Of a stretch of DNA of 7,405 nt, positions 1-5,529 are shown piece by piece. Origin of the DNA: Limnohabitans sp. Rim8 (lineage in GTDB: Bacteria; Pseudomonadota; Gammaproteobacteria; Burkholderiales; Burkholderiaceae_C); the NCBI GenBank assembly GCA_945877725.1, contig CAMDXR010000150.1, positions 1 to 7,405 on the forward strand, given 5' to 3'. The translations under genes and the position numbers were made by a program. The first letter of the stretch is position 1. The number at the start of each line of letters is the position of its first letter. The notes under the pieces are model-generated. The model saw nothing but the letters and a program-made list of their open reading frames with translations, ran no database searches and had not been told where the DNA came from.

Positions 1-49
1 TGCCCGCCAACCGGGTATCGTCTTCGATCATCAATAGTTGTTGCATCAC
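1..49 (-). CDS. Response regulator (OmpR-type receiver), N-terminus only
   Basis: The minus strand from 46 down to the left edge reads MQQLLMIEDDTRLAG. This is the usual opening of a two-component receiver domain: a short hydrophobic beta strand followed by an acidic pair (here E-D-D) that helps bind Mg2+ beside the phosphorylated aspartate. Only about 16 residues are visible, so the phosphorylation site, the output domain and any partner histidine kinase lie outside the window. Two in-frame starts compete: GTG at 49-47, 8 bases after an AGGAG, and ATG at 46-44, 11 bases after it. The spacing favours GTG and codon preference favours ATG. A paired TTTAC box lies upstream at 86-105. The receiver call is fairly secure; the OmpR subfamily is inferred from the opening sequence and that box. 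Confidence 0.72.
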   Translation of the reverse strand, partial: MMQQLLMIEDDTRLAG

Positions 50-57
50 GCCATCAT

Positions 58-62
58 CTCCT
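58..62 (-). promoter_or_regulatory. Ribosome binding site of the response regulator
   Basis: The minus strand reads AGGAG at 62-58. It lies 8 bases before a GTG (49-47) and 11 bases before the in-frame ATG (46-44) of the response regulator. It is one of only two clear Shine-Dalgarno matches I see in the window. Confidence 0.6.
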
Positions 63-85
63 GAGCTTGCAGATTTGTCGTGTCA

Positions 86-105
86 TTTACGTAAAGATCG
101 GTAAA
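86..105 (-). promoter_or_regulatory. Candidate response-regulator box: TTTAC-N5-TTTAC plus palindrome
   Basis: On the minus strand TTTAC occurs at 105-101 and again at 95-91, separated by five bases. This gives a 10-bp period, one helical turn. The second copy runs into GTAAA, making a perfect 10-bp palindrome TTTACGTAAA at 86-95. OmpR-family dimers typically bind direct half-sites separated by about five bases, as in the PhoP box, often in front of their own gene. The box lies 37 to 56 bases upstream of the start codon of the left-edge regulator. Autoregulation is inferred. No convincing sigma-70 -10 box was found next to it. Confidence 0.4.
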
Positions 106-160
106 TTGCCTCACCGCCATGCCCCTTGAAAAGTCATGCGGTAGCCACTCTAGGCGGAGT

Positions 161-198
161 CTTTGTGGGGGCGAGCCCCTGCTTGCGCAAGCTCAAAG
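161..198. repeat. Three-way-junction hairpin element
   Basis: CTTTG (161-165) pairs with CAAAG (194-198). Between them sit two adjacent hairpins: GGGGC/GCCCC at 168-179 and the perfect 12-bp palindrome GCTTGCGCAAGC at 181-192. Together they could fold as a small three-way junction in RNA, or as a cruciform in DNA. It lies in the gene-free stretch between the permease 3' end and the response regulator. I do not recognise it as a known RNA family. Confidence 0.4.
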
Positions 199-239
199 TC
201 CCATTCAAGCCGAACAGCCACAGTCACCATTCGGCCGCA

Positions 240-272
240 GGGGCAGCCTCCCACGGGGAGCGGATCTGCCCC
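240..272. repeat. Nested GC-rich hairpin
   Basis: GGGGCAG (240-246) pairs with CTGCCCC (266-272), a perfect 7-bp stem. Its loop contains a second stem, CTCCC (248-252) with GGGAG (256-260). A run of T would be expected next to a rho-independent terminator and is absent, so it is listed as a structured repeat. It could still help end minus-strand transcription from the permease gene. Confidence 0.4.
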
Positions 273-285
273 GTCTTAACCTTTC

Positions 286-356
286 ACCCCCGACCTGATC
301 GGGGGTCCAGAGCCCCTAGACTTCGGCATTCATGGATACCCGGTCGAGCCGGGTAT
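286..356. repeat. Two-armed REP/BIME-like palindromic element
   Basis: Arm 1 (286-306) is a perfect 8-bp stem, ACCCCCGA with TCGGGGGT, around a 5-base loop CCTGA. Arm 2 (336-356) is another perfect 8-bp stem, ATACCCGG with CCGGGTAT, around the 5-base loop TCGAG, followed by GACA. Arm 1 is followed by TCCAG and arm 2 is preceded by ATGGA, so the arms face each other as in bacterial interspersed mosaic elements. A partial relative of arm 1 lies at 2827-2854. From general knowledge, betaproteobacterial intergenic regions often carry paired elements of this form. It lies between the permease 3' end and the response regulator. Membership of a named family cannot be confirmed from sequence alone. 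Confidence 0.6.
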
Positions 357-380
357 GACAGGTCAATGCGGCTATTCAGG

Positions 381-524
381 TTAGTGCCGCGTAGTCCATT
401 GGTGCCGCGTAGTCCATTGGTGCCGCGTAGTCCATTGGTGCCGCGCAGTCCATTAGTACCGCGCGGTCCATTAGTACGGAGTAGTCCATTGGTGCCGGGT
501 AGTCCAATGGCGCTGGGTAGCCGA
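381..524. repeat. 18-bp tandem repeat (minisatellite), about 8 units
   Basis: Eight consecutive 18-bp units start at 381, 399, 417, 435, 453, 471, 489 and 507, with consensus ttggtgccgcgtagtcca. Units 2 and 3 are identical, unit 4 differs at one base, and divergence grows outwards until unit 8 (507-524) is barely recognisable. This is the pattern expected of a slipped-strand or unequal-exchange minisatellite. The unit is a multiple of three and carries no stop in several frames, so either strand could be read as a hexapeptide repeat, but the array lies outside any convincing gene. It ends two bases before the stop codon of the AmpG-like permease (527-529). Confidence 0.93.
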
Positions 525-526
525 TC

Positions 527-1870
527 TCAAATTGAGCGGGTGTGGACTTTGGAGGCGAGTGCGACCAAGAGCAGCACGGGAACACCCAGCCAAGCGGTGG
601 CGGTAAAAAAGCTGGCATAACCGTAAGCGTCTACGTAATCACCTGAAAATCCGGCAATGAACTTGGGCAAAAGCAGCATCATGGAGCTGAGCAGCGCGTA
701 TTGGGTGGCGGAATAACTGATGTTGGTCAGCGATGACAAATAGGCAATAAACGCCGCCGAGGCAATGCCGCTGGCCAAATTGTCGGCAGAAATGACCCAG
801 ATCAAGGCGCTCACGTCGTGCCCTACGCCACTCAACCAGACAAACAACAAGTTACTGGCCGCACTGAGCACGGCGCCTAACATCATGATGCGCATCACGC
901 CCCAGCGCGCCGACAGCACCCCGCCCACAAACGCCCCTGCCAGGGTCATGATGACGCCGTAAACCTTGGTTACTCCGGCCACCTCGGATTTGGTGAAGCC
1001 CATGTCCACATAAAACGGGTTGGCCATGATGCCCATGACCACATCGCTGATGCGGTAAACCGCAATCAGCGCCAGCAGCAACAGTGCTTGCCAGCGATAG
1101 CGACGCCAAAAGTCGGCGAAGGGGTCGATCAAGGCACCTTGCAACCATTCGGCCAGATTGCGTGCAGGCTTCAGGGGGGCAGGCACGGGTTCGGGCGATC
1201 CCAGCACCATGAGCATGCCGGGCAACATGCTGGCAGCCATGACCAGATAAGCAGTTTGCCAAGCAGTTTGTGCGTAACCCGTGCTTTGCTCGCCTTGCGC
1301 CCAAGCGGCAATCCACAACACACCCGCCCCGGCCCAGATCATGGCCAAACGGTAGCCGGTTTGGTAACTGGCGGCCAAGGCGGCTTGGGCGTTGACCTCG
1401 GCCGACTCGATGCGGTAGGCATCCAGCGCAATGTCTTGGGTGGCCGAGGCAAAGGCCACCGCCAAAGCACACGCCACCAAGGGGCCCAAAAGTTGAGAAG
1501 GGTCGTTCAGGGCCATGCCGACCAACCCGCCCGCAATGACGATTTGCGACAACAGCAACCAACTGCGCCGCCGCCCCAAACGGCGTGTGAGCCAGGGAAT
1601 AGGCATGCGGTCGACCAAGGGGGCCCACATCCACTTGACGCCATAGGCCAAGCCCACCCAGCTCAGGTAGCCAATGGTGCTGCGGTCAATGCCCGCTTCG
1701 CGCAGCCGAAAACTGAGCGTGCCCAACACCAAAAGCAGCGGCAGCCCGGCCGCAAAACCCAGCGCCAACATGCGCAAACTGGCTGGCTGCAAATACAGGC
1801 GAAGCGCCTCGCGCCAGGTGCGCACCGTGCTGTGCGGGGAGTTGTCAGGAGGTGTTGCGGTTTCAGACAT
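527..1870 (-). CDS. AmpG-like MFS permease (peptide/muropeptide transporter family)
   Basis: This 447-residue, strongly hydrophobic inner-membrane protein has the alternating hydrophobic segments of a 12-helix major facilitator. Family landmarks are YGVKWMWAPLVDR at about 76-88, a basic cytoplasmic loop RRLGRRRSW at about 96-104 (the MFS motif A position), and ASATQDIALDAYRIE at 141-155. The last closely resembles the QDI-x-x-DAxR signature of AmpG. AmpG imports GlcNAc-anhydroMurNAc peptides so that peptidoglycan fragments can be recycled. Membership of the AmpG/PAT branch is well supported, but the substrate is not shown by the sequence. E. coli AmpG is longer (about 490 residues). The start is ATG at 1870-1868, with no strong Shine-Dalgarno. 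A GATAAT (1882-1877) sits directly in front, so the leader would be very short. The gene is divergent from the M48 protease across 73 bp. No ampD, ampR or other recycling gene is in view. Confidence 0.85.
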   Translation of the reverse strand: MSETATPPDNSPHSTVRTWREALRLYLQPASLRMLALGFAAGLPLLLVLGTLSFRLREAGIDRSTIGYLSWVGLAYGVKWMWAPLVDRMPIPWLTRRLGRRRSWLLLSQIVIAGGLVGMALNDPSQLLGPLVACALAVAFASATQDIALDAYRIESAEVNAQAALAASYQTGYRLAMIWAGAGVLWIAAWAQGEQSTGYAQTAWQTAYLVMAASMLPGMLMVLGSPEPVPAPLKPARNLAEWLQGALIDPFADFWRRYRWQALLLLALIAVYRISDVVMGIMANPFYVDMGFTKSEVAGVTKVYGVIMTLAGAFVGGVLSARWGVMRIMMLGAVLSAASNLLFVWLSGVGHDVSALIWVISADNLASGIASAAFIAYLSSLTNISYSATQYALLSSMMLLLPKFIAGFSGDYVDAYGYASFFTATAWLGVPVLLLVALASKVHTRSI

Positions 1871-1876
1871 GGCCCG

Positions 1877-1907
1877 ATTATCAGCTGCCTGTTGGGCGAT
1901 ATTTCAA
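1877..1907 (-). promoter_or_regulatory. Possible promoter of the AmpG-like gene
   Basis: The minus strand carries TTGAAA (1907-1902) and GATAAT (1882-1877) separated by 19 bases, slightly longer than the sigma-70 optimum. The predicted transcription start would fall at or next to the ATG (1870), implying a leaderless or nearly leaderless message. The call rests only on matches to the consensus. Confidence 0.3.
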
Positions 1908-1928
1908 TCTTGAATAGAAGCAATTCGC

Positions 1929-1934
1929 TATCAT
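1929..1934 (+). promoter_or_regulatory. Possible -10 box of the M48 protease gene
   Basis: TATCAT (1929-1934) matches the sigma-70 -10 consensus at 5 of 6 positions and lies only 9 bases before the ATG at 1944. No good -35 sits at the right distance: TTGAAT at 1910-1915 is only 13 bases away. Transcription from here would begin almost at the start codon. An alternative is that translation begins at the in-frame GTG at 1983. Confidence 0.25.
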
Positions 1935-1943
1935 TTACCTACT

Positions 1944-2816
1944 ATGTGCTTTATTTGTGATCTCAAAACCCCATCGCCTCAGGTGGCCTCCGACACTGGG
2001 GGCACTGTTGCGCCCCGTTGGCAAGCCCGCCGTGCGTTTCTGTTGGCTGCGGGCGCCACGGCCGCCGGTTCGGCCCTGGCCCAAGTGGATGTGGGGTCTT
2101 CGTCCAGCTTGCGCAAACTGGTGCCTGCCGAGACGCTGGAGAGCTCCGCACGCCAGCAATACAGCCAGGTCATAGGAGAGGCCCGCACCAAAGGGGCTTT
2201 GGCACCCGACGATTACCCTCAACTGCTGCGTCTGCGCACCATCGCCAAAAAGTTGATCCCGCACACCTCCCCATGGAACGAGCGGTCGCGCAACTGGCGT
2301 TGGGAAGTCAACTTGATTGGCAGCAAACAAATCAACGCTTGGTGCATGCCCGGTGGCAAGATTGCTTTTTACACCGGCATCCTAGACCAGCTCAAGCTCA
2401 ACGACGACGAGGTGGCCATGATCATGGGCCACGAAATGGCGCATGCCCTGCGCGAACATGCCCGCGAGCGCTTGGCCAAAAGTCAGGCCACCAGCATCGG
2501 CCTGTCGATTGCATCGCAACTCTTGGGGCTGGGATCTTTAGGGGATGTCGCCGCCAACCTGGGCACGCAACTGTTGACCCTGAAATACAGCCGCGACGAT
2601 GAGACCGAGTCGGACTTGGTGGGCTTGGAGATTGCAGCGCGAGGCGGTTACAAACCCGAAGCCAGCGTGAGTTTGTGGCAAAAAATGCAAGCGGCCAGCG
2701 GCAATGGCAGCCCGTCCTTCCTGTCCACGCACCCCAGCGGCGCCAACCGAATCCAAGAACTGCAAGCCAACTTGCCCAAGGTGCAACACCTGTACGAGCA
2801 AGCTGTTAAGGGGTAA
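1944..2816 (+). CDS. Secreted M48-family zinc metalloprotease with Tat-like signal
   Basis: This 290-residue protein carries the M48 peptidase signature. HEMAH (163-167) supplies two zinc-binding histidines and the catalytic Glu164. SRDDETESD (216-224) corresponds to the family SRxxExxxD motif, with Glu220 as probable third zinc ligand. THP (262-264) near the C-terminus matches the histidine motif that gates the active site in BepA-type periplasmic M48 enzymes. The N-terminus reads ARRAFLLAAGA, a twin-arginine pair followed by Phe-Leu and a hydrophobic stretch ending in A-L-A (44-46) before Gln47. This suggests export of the folded protein by Tat. There are no TPR repeats and no HtpX-type membrane helices, so a soluble periplasmic protease, perhaps in envelope quality control, is most likely. 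The ATG at 1944 gives a long n-region; the GTG at 1983 would shorten it without losing the Tat motif. Confidence 0.9.
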   Translation: MCFICDLKTPSPQVASDTGGTVAPRWQARRAFLLAAGATAAGSALAQVDVGSSSSLRKLVPAETLESSARQQYSQVIGEARTKGALAPDDYPQLLRLRTIAKKLIPHTSPWNERSRNWRWEVNLIGSKQINAWCMPGGKIAFYTGILDQLKLNDDEVAMIMGHEMAHALREHARERLAKSQATSIGLSIASQLLGLGSLGDVAANLGTQLLTLKYSRDDETESDLVGLEIAARGGYKPEASVSLWQKMQAASGNGSPSFLSTHPSGANRIQELQANLPKVQHLYEQAVKG

Positions 2817-2826
2817 AGCCACCTAC

Positions 2827-2854
2827 TGTCATTCCCAACTTGATCGGGAATCCA
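2827..2854. terminator. REP-arm-like hairpin between convergent genes, possible bidirectional terminator
   Basis: ATTCCC (2831-2836) pairs with GGGAAT (2846-2851) around nine bases. It sits 14 bases after the M48 stop and 8 bases beyond the MBL hydrolase stop, the whole gap being 43 bp. TGTC before it and TCCA after it match the flanks of the REP-like element near 286-360. No strong T-run follows, so termination is inferred from position and symmetry. It is probably a half copy of the dispersed repeat that may serve this role. Confidence 0.5.
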
Positions 2855-2859
2855 TCTCT

Positions 2860-3501
2860 TTACCTGTCCCGCACATAGGGGTTGGACTGGCGTTCACGGC
2901 CAAAGGTGCTTTCAGGGCCGTGCCCGGGAATGAACACCGTGTCATTGCCCATGGGCCACAGGCGATGGGTAATGCTGGCGATCAAATCATCGTGGTTGCC
3001 TTGAGGAAAATCAGTGCGCCCTATGCTCCCCGCAAACAACACATCGCCCACAAACGCACGCTTAATATCGGGCGAATAAAAAACCACATGCCCCGGCGTG
3101 TGCCCCGGGCAATGGCGCACTTGCAAGGTGTGCGCCCCCAAAGTCACGGTGTCGCCATCGGCCAGCCAACGGGTGGGCTTGAACACACGGGCGGGCGGAA
3201 ACCCATACGCTGCCGCAGCCGCAGGTAAGCCATCAATCCAGAACTGGTCGGCAGGGTGCGGTCCGATGATCGGCAAACCACCCAATTGTTCAGCCAAATC
3301 AGCCGTACCCGAGGCGTGGTCCAAATGGCCATGCGTGATCCAGATCTGCTCCAACTTGAGGCCCAAGCTCTGAATCGCGTCGAGCAAAATATCGAGATCG
3401 CCCCCCGGATCCACCACCGCCGCCTGGCGGGTCTGATCGTCCCAGATCAAGGAACAGTTTTGCTGGAAAGGCGTGACAGGAATGGTTTGGTATTGCAGCA
3501 T
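2860..3501 (-). CDS. YcbL-like metallo-beta-lactamase-fold hydrolase (glyoxalase II-related)
   Basis: This 213-residue cytoplasmic protein closely follows recalled E. coli YcbL (about 215 residues) along its length. Zinc-site motifs are complete: THGHLDH at 56-62 (His57, His59, Asp61, His62), PGHTPGH at 132-138 (His134), GD at 152-153 (Asp153) and PGHGP at 192-196 (His194). These supply the seven ligands of a binuclear glyoxalase-II-like centre. The C-terminal substrate-binding domain of full glyoxalase II is missing, as in YcbL-type enzymes, so thioester hydrolysis is likely but the natural substrate is not known from sequence. I chose the ATG at 3501-3499 because MLQYQTIPV aligns with the family N-terminus. 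The longer TTG start at 3618 would add 39 residues without family character. It converges on the M48 gene and diverges from the methyltransferase. Confidence 0.92.
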   Translation of the reverse strand: MLQYQTIPVTPFQQNCSLIWDDQTRQAAVVDPGGDLDILLDAIQSLGLKLEQIWITHGHLDHASGTADLAEQLGGLPIIGPHPADQFWIDGLPAAAAAYGFPPARVFKPTRWLADGDTVTLGAHTLQVRHCPGHTPGHVVFYSPDIKRAFVGDVLFAGSIGRTDFPQGNHDDLIASITHRLWPMGNDTVFIPGHGPESTFGRERQSNPYVRDR

Positions 3502-3576
3502 GGGGAAGATTATCGGGGATAAGGATTCCCTCAGTCCCTTCCCCTCGGGTGTAAAGTCCAGCCCAGCCAGCGCCTT

Positions 3577-4329
3577 TTGGTTTTCTGTTTTTGCGCTGCA
3601 ACGATTGCCCTTTTGCAACCCTCATTGCCCGGCTACCTGACCAAACAGGAATCCATTGCGGTTTTGGGTGTGGATGATTTACTCATCCGCTCCTTGCTCG
3701 ATAAAAACCAATTTCACGATCCTTTGGACGAGGCATTGAATCTGGGCATTTCATCGGCTACATGGCCTTTGTTTGGTCTGTTGTGGCCTTCCGGTCAGCG
3801 CATGGCCGAACGCATGGCGCTGCGCCCCGTTACGGGCGAGCGTATTCTGGAGATTGGCTGCGGCTTGGGTTTGTCCAGCTTGGTGGCGCATCGGCGCGGT
3901 GCGAACGTGACGGCCAGCGATTGCCACCCGTTAACGCATGCATTTTTAGACGAAAACACCCGTTTGAATGGTTTGCCGCCTATGGCTTATTGCCATGGTT
4001 TATGGGGCACGGCCGCCTTGCGCGAAGACGGTTTGCCCGTGCTGACTTCGGCCCAAGACGCCGGAGTAAGTGGTTTGTTCGATTTGATCGTGGGCAGCGA
4101 TATCTTGTACGAGCGCGATGACGCGGGCACGTTGGCTGACTTTATTGACGCTCATGCCGCCATAAGCTCCGAAATTTGGGTGGTGGATCCAAACCGGGGC
4201 AACCGGGCGGTTTTTCACAGGCACATGGCCCGCGTGGGCTTTGTCATGCAAGAACAAGTGCTGGACCAACCCGCCAGCTTGGGGGTTTTGGCCTACAAAG
4301 GGCGCATGCTGACTTACACACGGGGATGA
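3577..4329 (+). CDS. Class I SAM-dependent methyltransferase (METTL21/PF10294-like)
   Basis: The longest reading is 250 residues. The SAM-binding core is clear: motif I ILEIGCGLGLSS at 90-101, then VTASD at 111-115, whose acidic residue would contact the ribose of SAM, and FDLIVGSDILYE at 168-179. The last resembles the (A/S)D-x-x-Y-E motif of the METTL21-type lysine methyltransferase family (Methyltransf_16). VVDPNRG follows at 202-208. Protein methylation is therefore plausible, but no target is identifiable. No ATG precedes the core. The start must be TTG at 3577, 3613 or 3625, or another rare codon; none has a Shine-Dalgarno. The residues before LPGYLTKQ (18-24) look atypical, so 3613 or 3625 may be the real start. 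The gene is divergent from the MBL hydrolase and 84 bp upstream of the oxidoreductase, possibly co-transcribed with it. Confidence 0.85.
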   Translation: MVFCFCAATIALLQPSLPGYLTKQESIAVLGVDDLLIRSLLDKNQFHDPLDEALNLGISSATWPLFGLLWPSGQRMAERMALRPVTGERILEIGCGLGLSSLVAHRRGANVTASDCHPLTHAFLDENTRLNGLPPMAYCHGLWGTAALREDGLPVLTSAQDAGVSGLFDLIVGSDILYERDDAGTLADFIDAHAAISSEIWVVDPNRGNRAVFHRHMARVGFVMQEQVLDQPASLGVLAYKGRMLTYTRG

Positions 4330-4413
4330 ACACAGATTGAATGCGTCAATGCATCCTTTCGCCTAGGCTGGTTTAAGCTCGCGATCCGATTGATTGATAA
4401 AAACCAAACCGCC

Positions 4414-5475
4414 ATGCGTACTTTCCTCAATGTGGGCATTTTGGGCTATGGCTTCGCCTCTGCCACTTTTCACGCCCCAATCATTGCCGCTGTGCCGGGC
4501 TTGCGGCTTCATGCCATCGCCAGCACTCGCCCAAGCCAAGTGTTAGGGGACTGGCCTGATGCGCTGGTCTTCGATTCACCCGAGGCCTTGATTGCCCGCG
4601 ACGACATTGATTGCGTGGTGATCGCCACCCCCAACCAAACGCATCACCCTTTGGCCGCGCTCGCGCTGAATGCGGGTAAGCATGTGGTGGTGGACAAGCC
4701 CTTCACCCTGACCTGCGACGAGGCACGGGATTTGATCGTTCGTGCTGAGCGCCAGCAACGGGTCTTATCGGTATTTCATAACCGCCGCTGGGACGGCGAC
4801 TTCATGTCGGTACGGGCCGTTTTGCAGCAAGGCGAGTTAGGACGCATCGTGCATTTCGAGTCCCACTTTGACCGGTTCAGGCCGGTGGTACCCCAGCGTT
4901 GGCGAGATTCCGGTGAACCTGGCAGCGGGCTTTGGTACGACCTGGGGCCGCATTTGCTTGACCAAGCTCTTCAATTGTTTGGTTTGCCTCAATCCATCGG
5001 CTTGGACTTGGCCAGCCAGCGGGATAACAGTCTGGCAGATGACTGGTTTCACGCCGTTTTGCATTACCCAGCGTTGCGGGTGGTGCTGCATGCCAGCACA
5101 CTCACCGCCAGTATTGCGCCGCGTTTTACCGTCCATGGCACACGGGGATCTTTGCAAAAGTTCGGGTTGGATACCCAAGAGGCCGCACTCAAAGCTGGGC
5201 TGCGGCCACCTCATCCTGATTGGGGTGTGGACCCGAACCCTTTGCTTTTAACCTTGGCGAACACCGAGCAACAGCTCAGCACCCATCAGCGCAATGTTTT
5301 GCCCGGCGATTACACGCGCTTTTATTCCGGCTTTTGCGACGCGGTCCGCCTTGGTTTACCCAACCCGGTCCCCGCACAAGAGGCCTTGCAGGTGATGGAC
5401 TTGATTGAATTAGGTTTACAGAGCGCGACAGAAGGCAGGCGCTTTGCTTTCCCCTTGCCCTTCCCCTTGCCGTAA
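4414..5475 (+). CDS. Gfo/Idh/MocA-family NAD(P)-dependent oxidoreductase
   Basis: The protein has 353 residues. An N-terminal Rossmann fold carries GILGYG at 8-13 for NAD(P) binding, then VVIATPNQTHHPLA at 68-81. DKPFT at 94-98 is this family's E/D-K-P motif with the catalytic-site lysine Lys95, and FHNRRWDGDF at 121-130 is typical of the YdgJ/YhhX branch. The C-terminal domain shows YDLGPHLLDQ at 175-184, matching the D-L-G-x-H-x-x-D catalytic signature. Substrates in this branch are sugars or related polyols; the exact one cannot be read from the sequence. I chose ATG 4414 because MRTFLNVGILGYG fits the family; a TTG at 4390 would add eight residues. The C-terminus ends FPLPFPLP, encoded by a 12-bp tandem duplication at 5449-5472. 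It converges on exonuclease III across 54 bp with no obvious terminator hairpin. Confidence 0.93.
   Translation: MRTFLNVGILGYGFASATFHAPIIAAVPGLRLHAIASTRPSQVLGDWPDALVFDSPEALIARDDIDCVVIATPNQTHHPLAALALNAGKHVVVDKPFTLTCDEARDLIVRAERQQRVLSVFHNRRWDGDFMSVRAVLQQGELGRIVHFESHFDRFRPVVPQRWRDSGEPGSGLWYDLGPHLLDQALQLFGLPQSIGLDLASQRDNSLADDWFHAVLHYPALRVVLHASTLTASIAPRFTVHGTRGSLQKFGLDTQEAALKAGLRPPHPDWGVDPNPLLLTLANTEQQLSTHQRNVLPGDYTRFYSGFCDAVRLGLPNPVPAQEALQVMDLIELGLQSATEGRRFAFPLPFPLP
5449..5472. repeat. 12-bp tandem duplication at the oxidoreductase 3' end
   Basis: TTCCCCTTGCCC (5449-5460) is followed directly by TTCCCCTTGCCG (5461-5472), 11 of 12 bases identical, immediately before the TAA stop. It encodes FPLP twice and keeps the reading frame. 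It is probably a slipped-strand duplication with little functional consequence. Confidence 0.85.
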
Positions 5476-5529
5476 TTTGGGCCTTGCTTCTGCCTTATTT
5501 CTTGCCAGTGGCCGACCGAGATCAACGGC

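Noticed and set aside
161..198. tRNA or tRNA-like gene
   Set aside because: The fold has only two inner hairpins, no anticodon arm geometry, no T-loop sequence and no CCA-type acceptor end.
381..524. CRISPR array
   Set aside because: The 18-bp units are directly adjacent with no unique spacers, and no cas gene is nearby.
126..620. Plus-strand 164-residue open frame with repeated P-R-S-P-L-V
   Set aside because: It runs through hairpins, REP-like arms and the 18-bp repeat and then antisense into the permease. The peptide repeat is just the DNA repeat translated, and no domain or ribosome binding site is visible.
1088..1960. Plus-strand 290-residue open frame
   Set aside because: It is antisense to the AmpG-like permease, rich in Q, R, G and H as expected from an antisense GC-rich frame, and shows no family motif.
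3502..3618. 39-residue N-terminal extension of the MBL hydrolase from TTG 3618
   Set aside because: The extension has no family similarity, and MLQYQTIPV at 3501 fits the known N-terminus.
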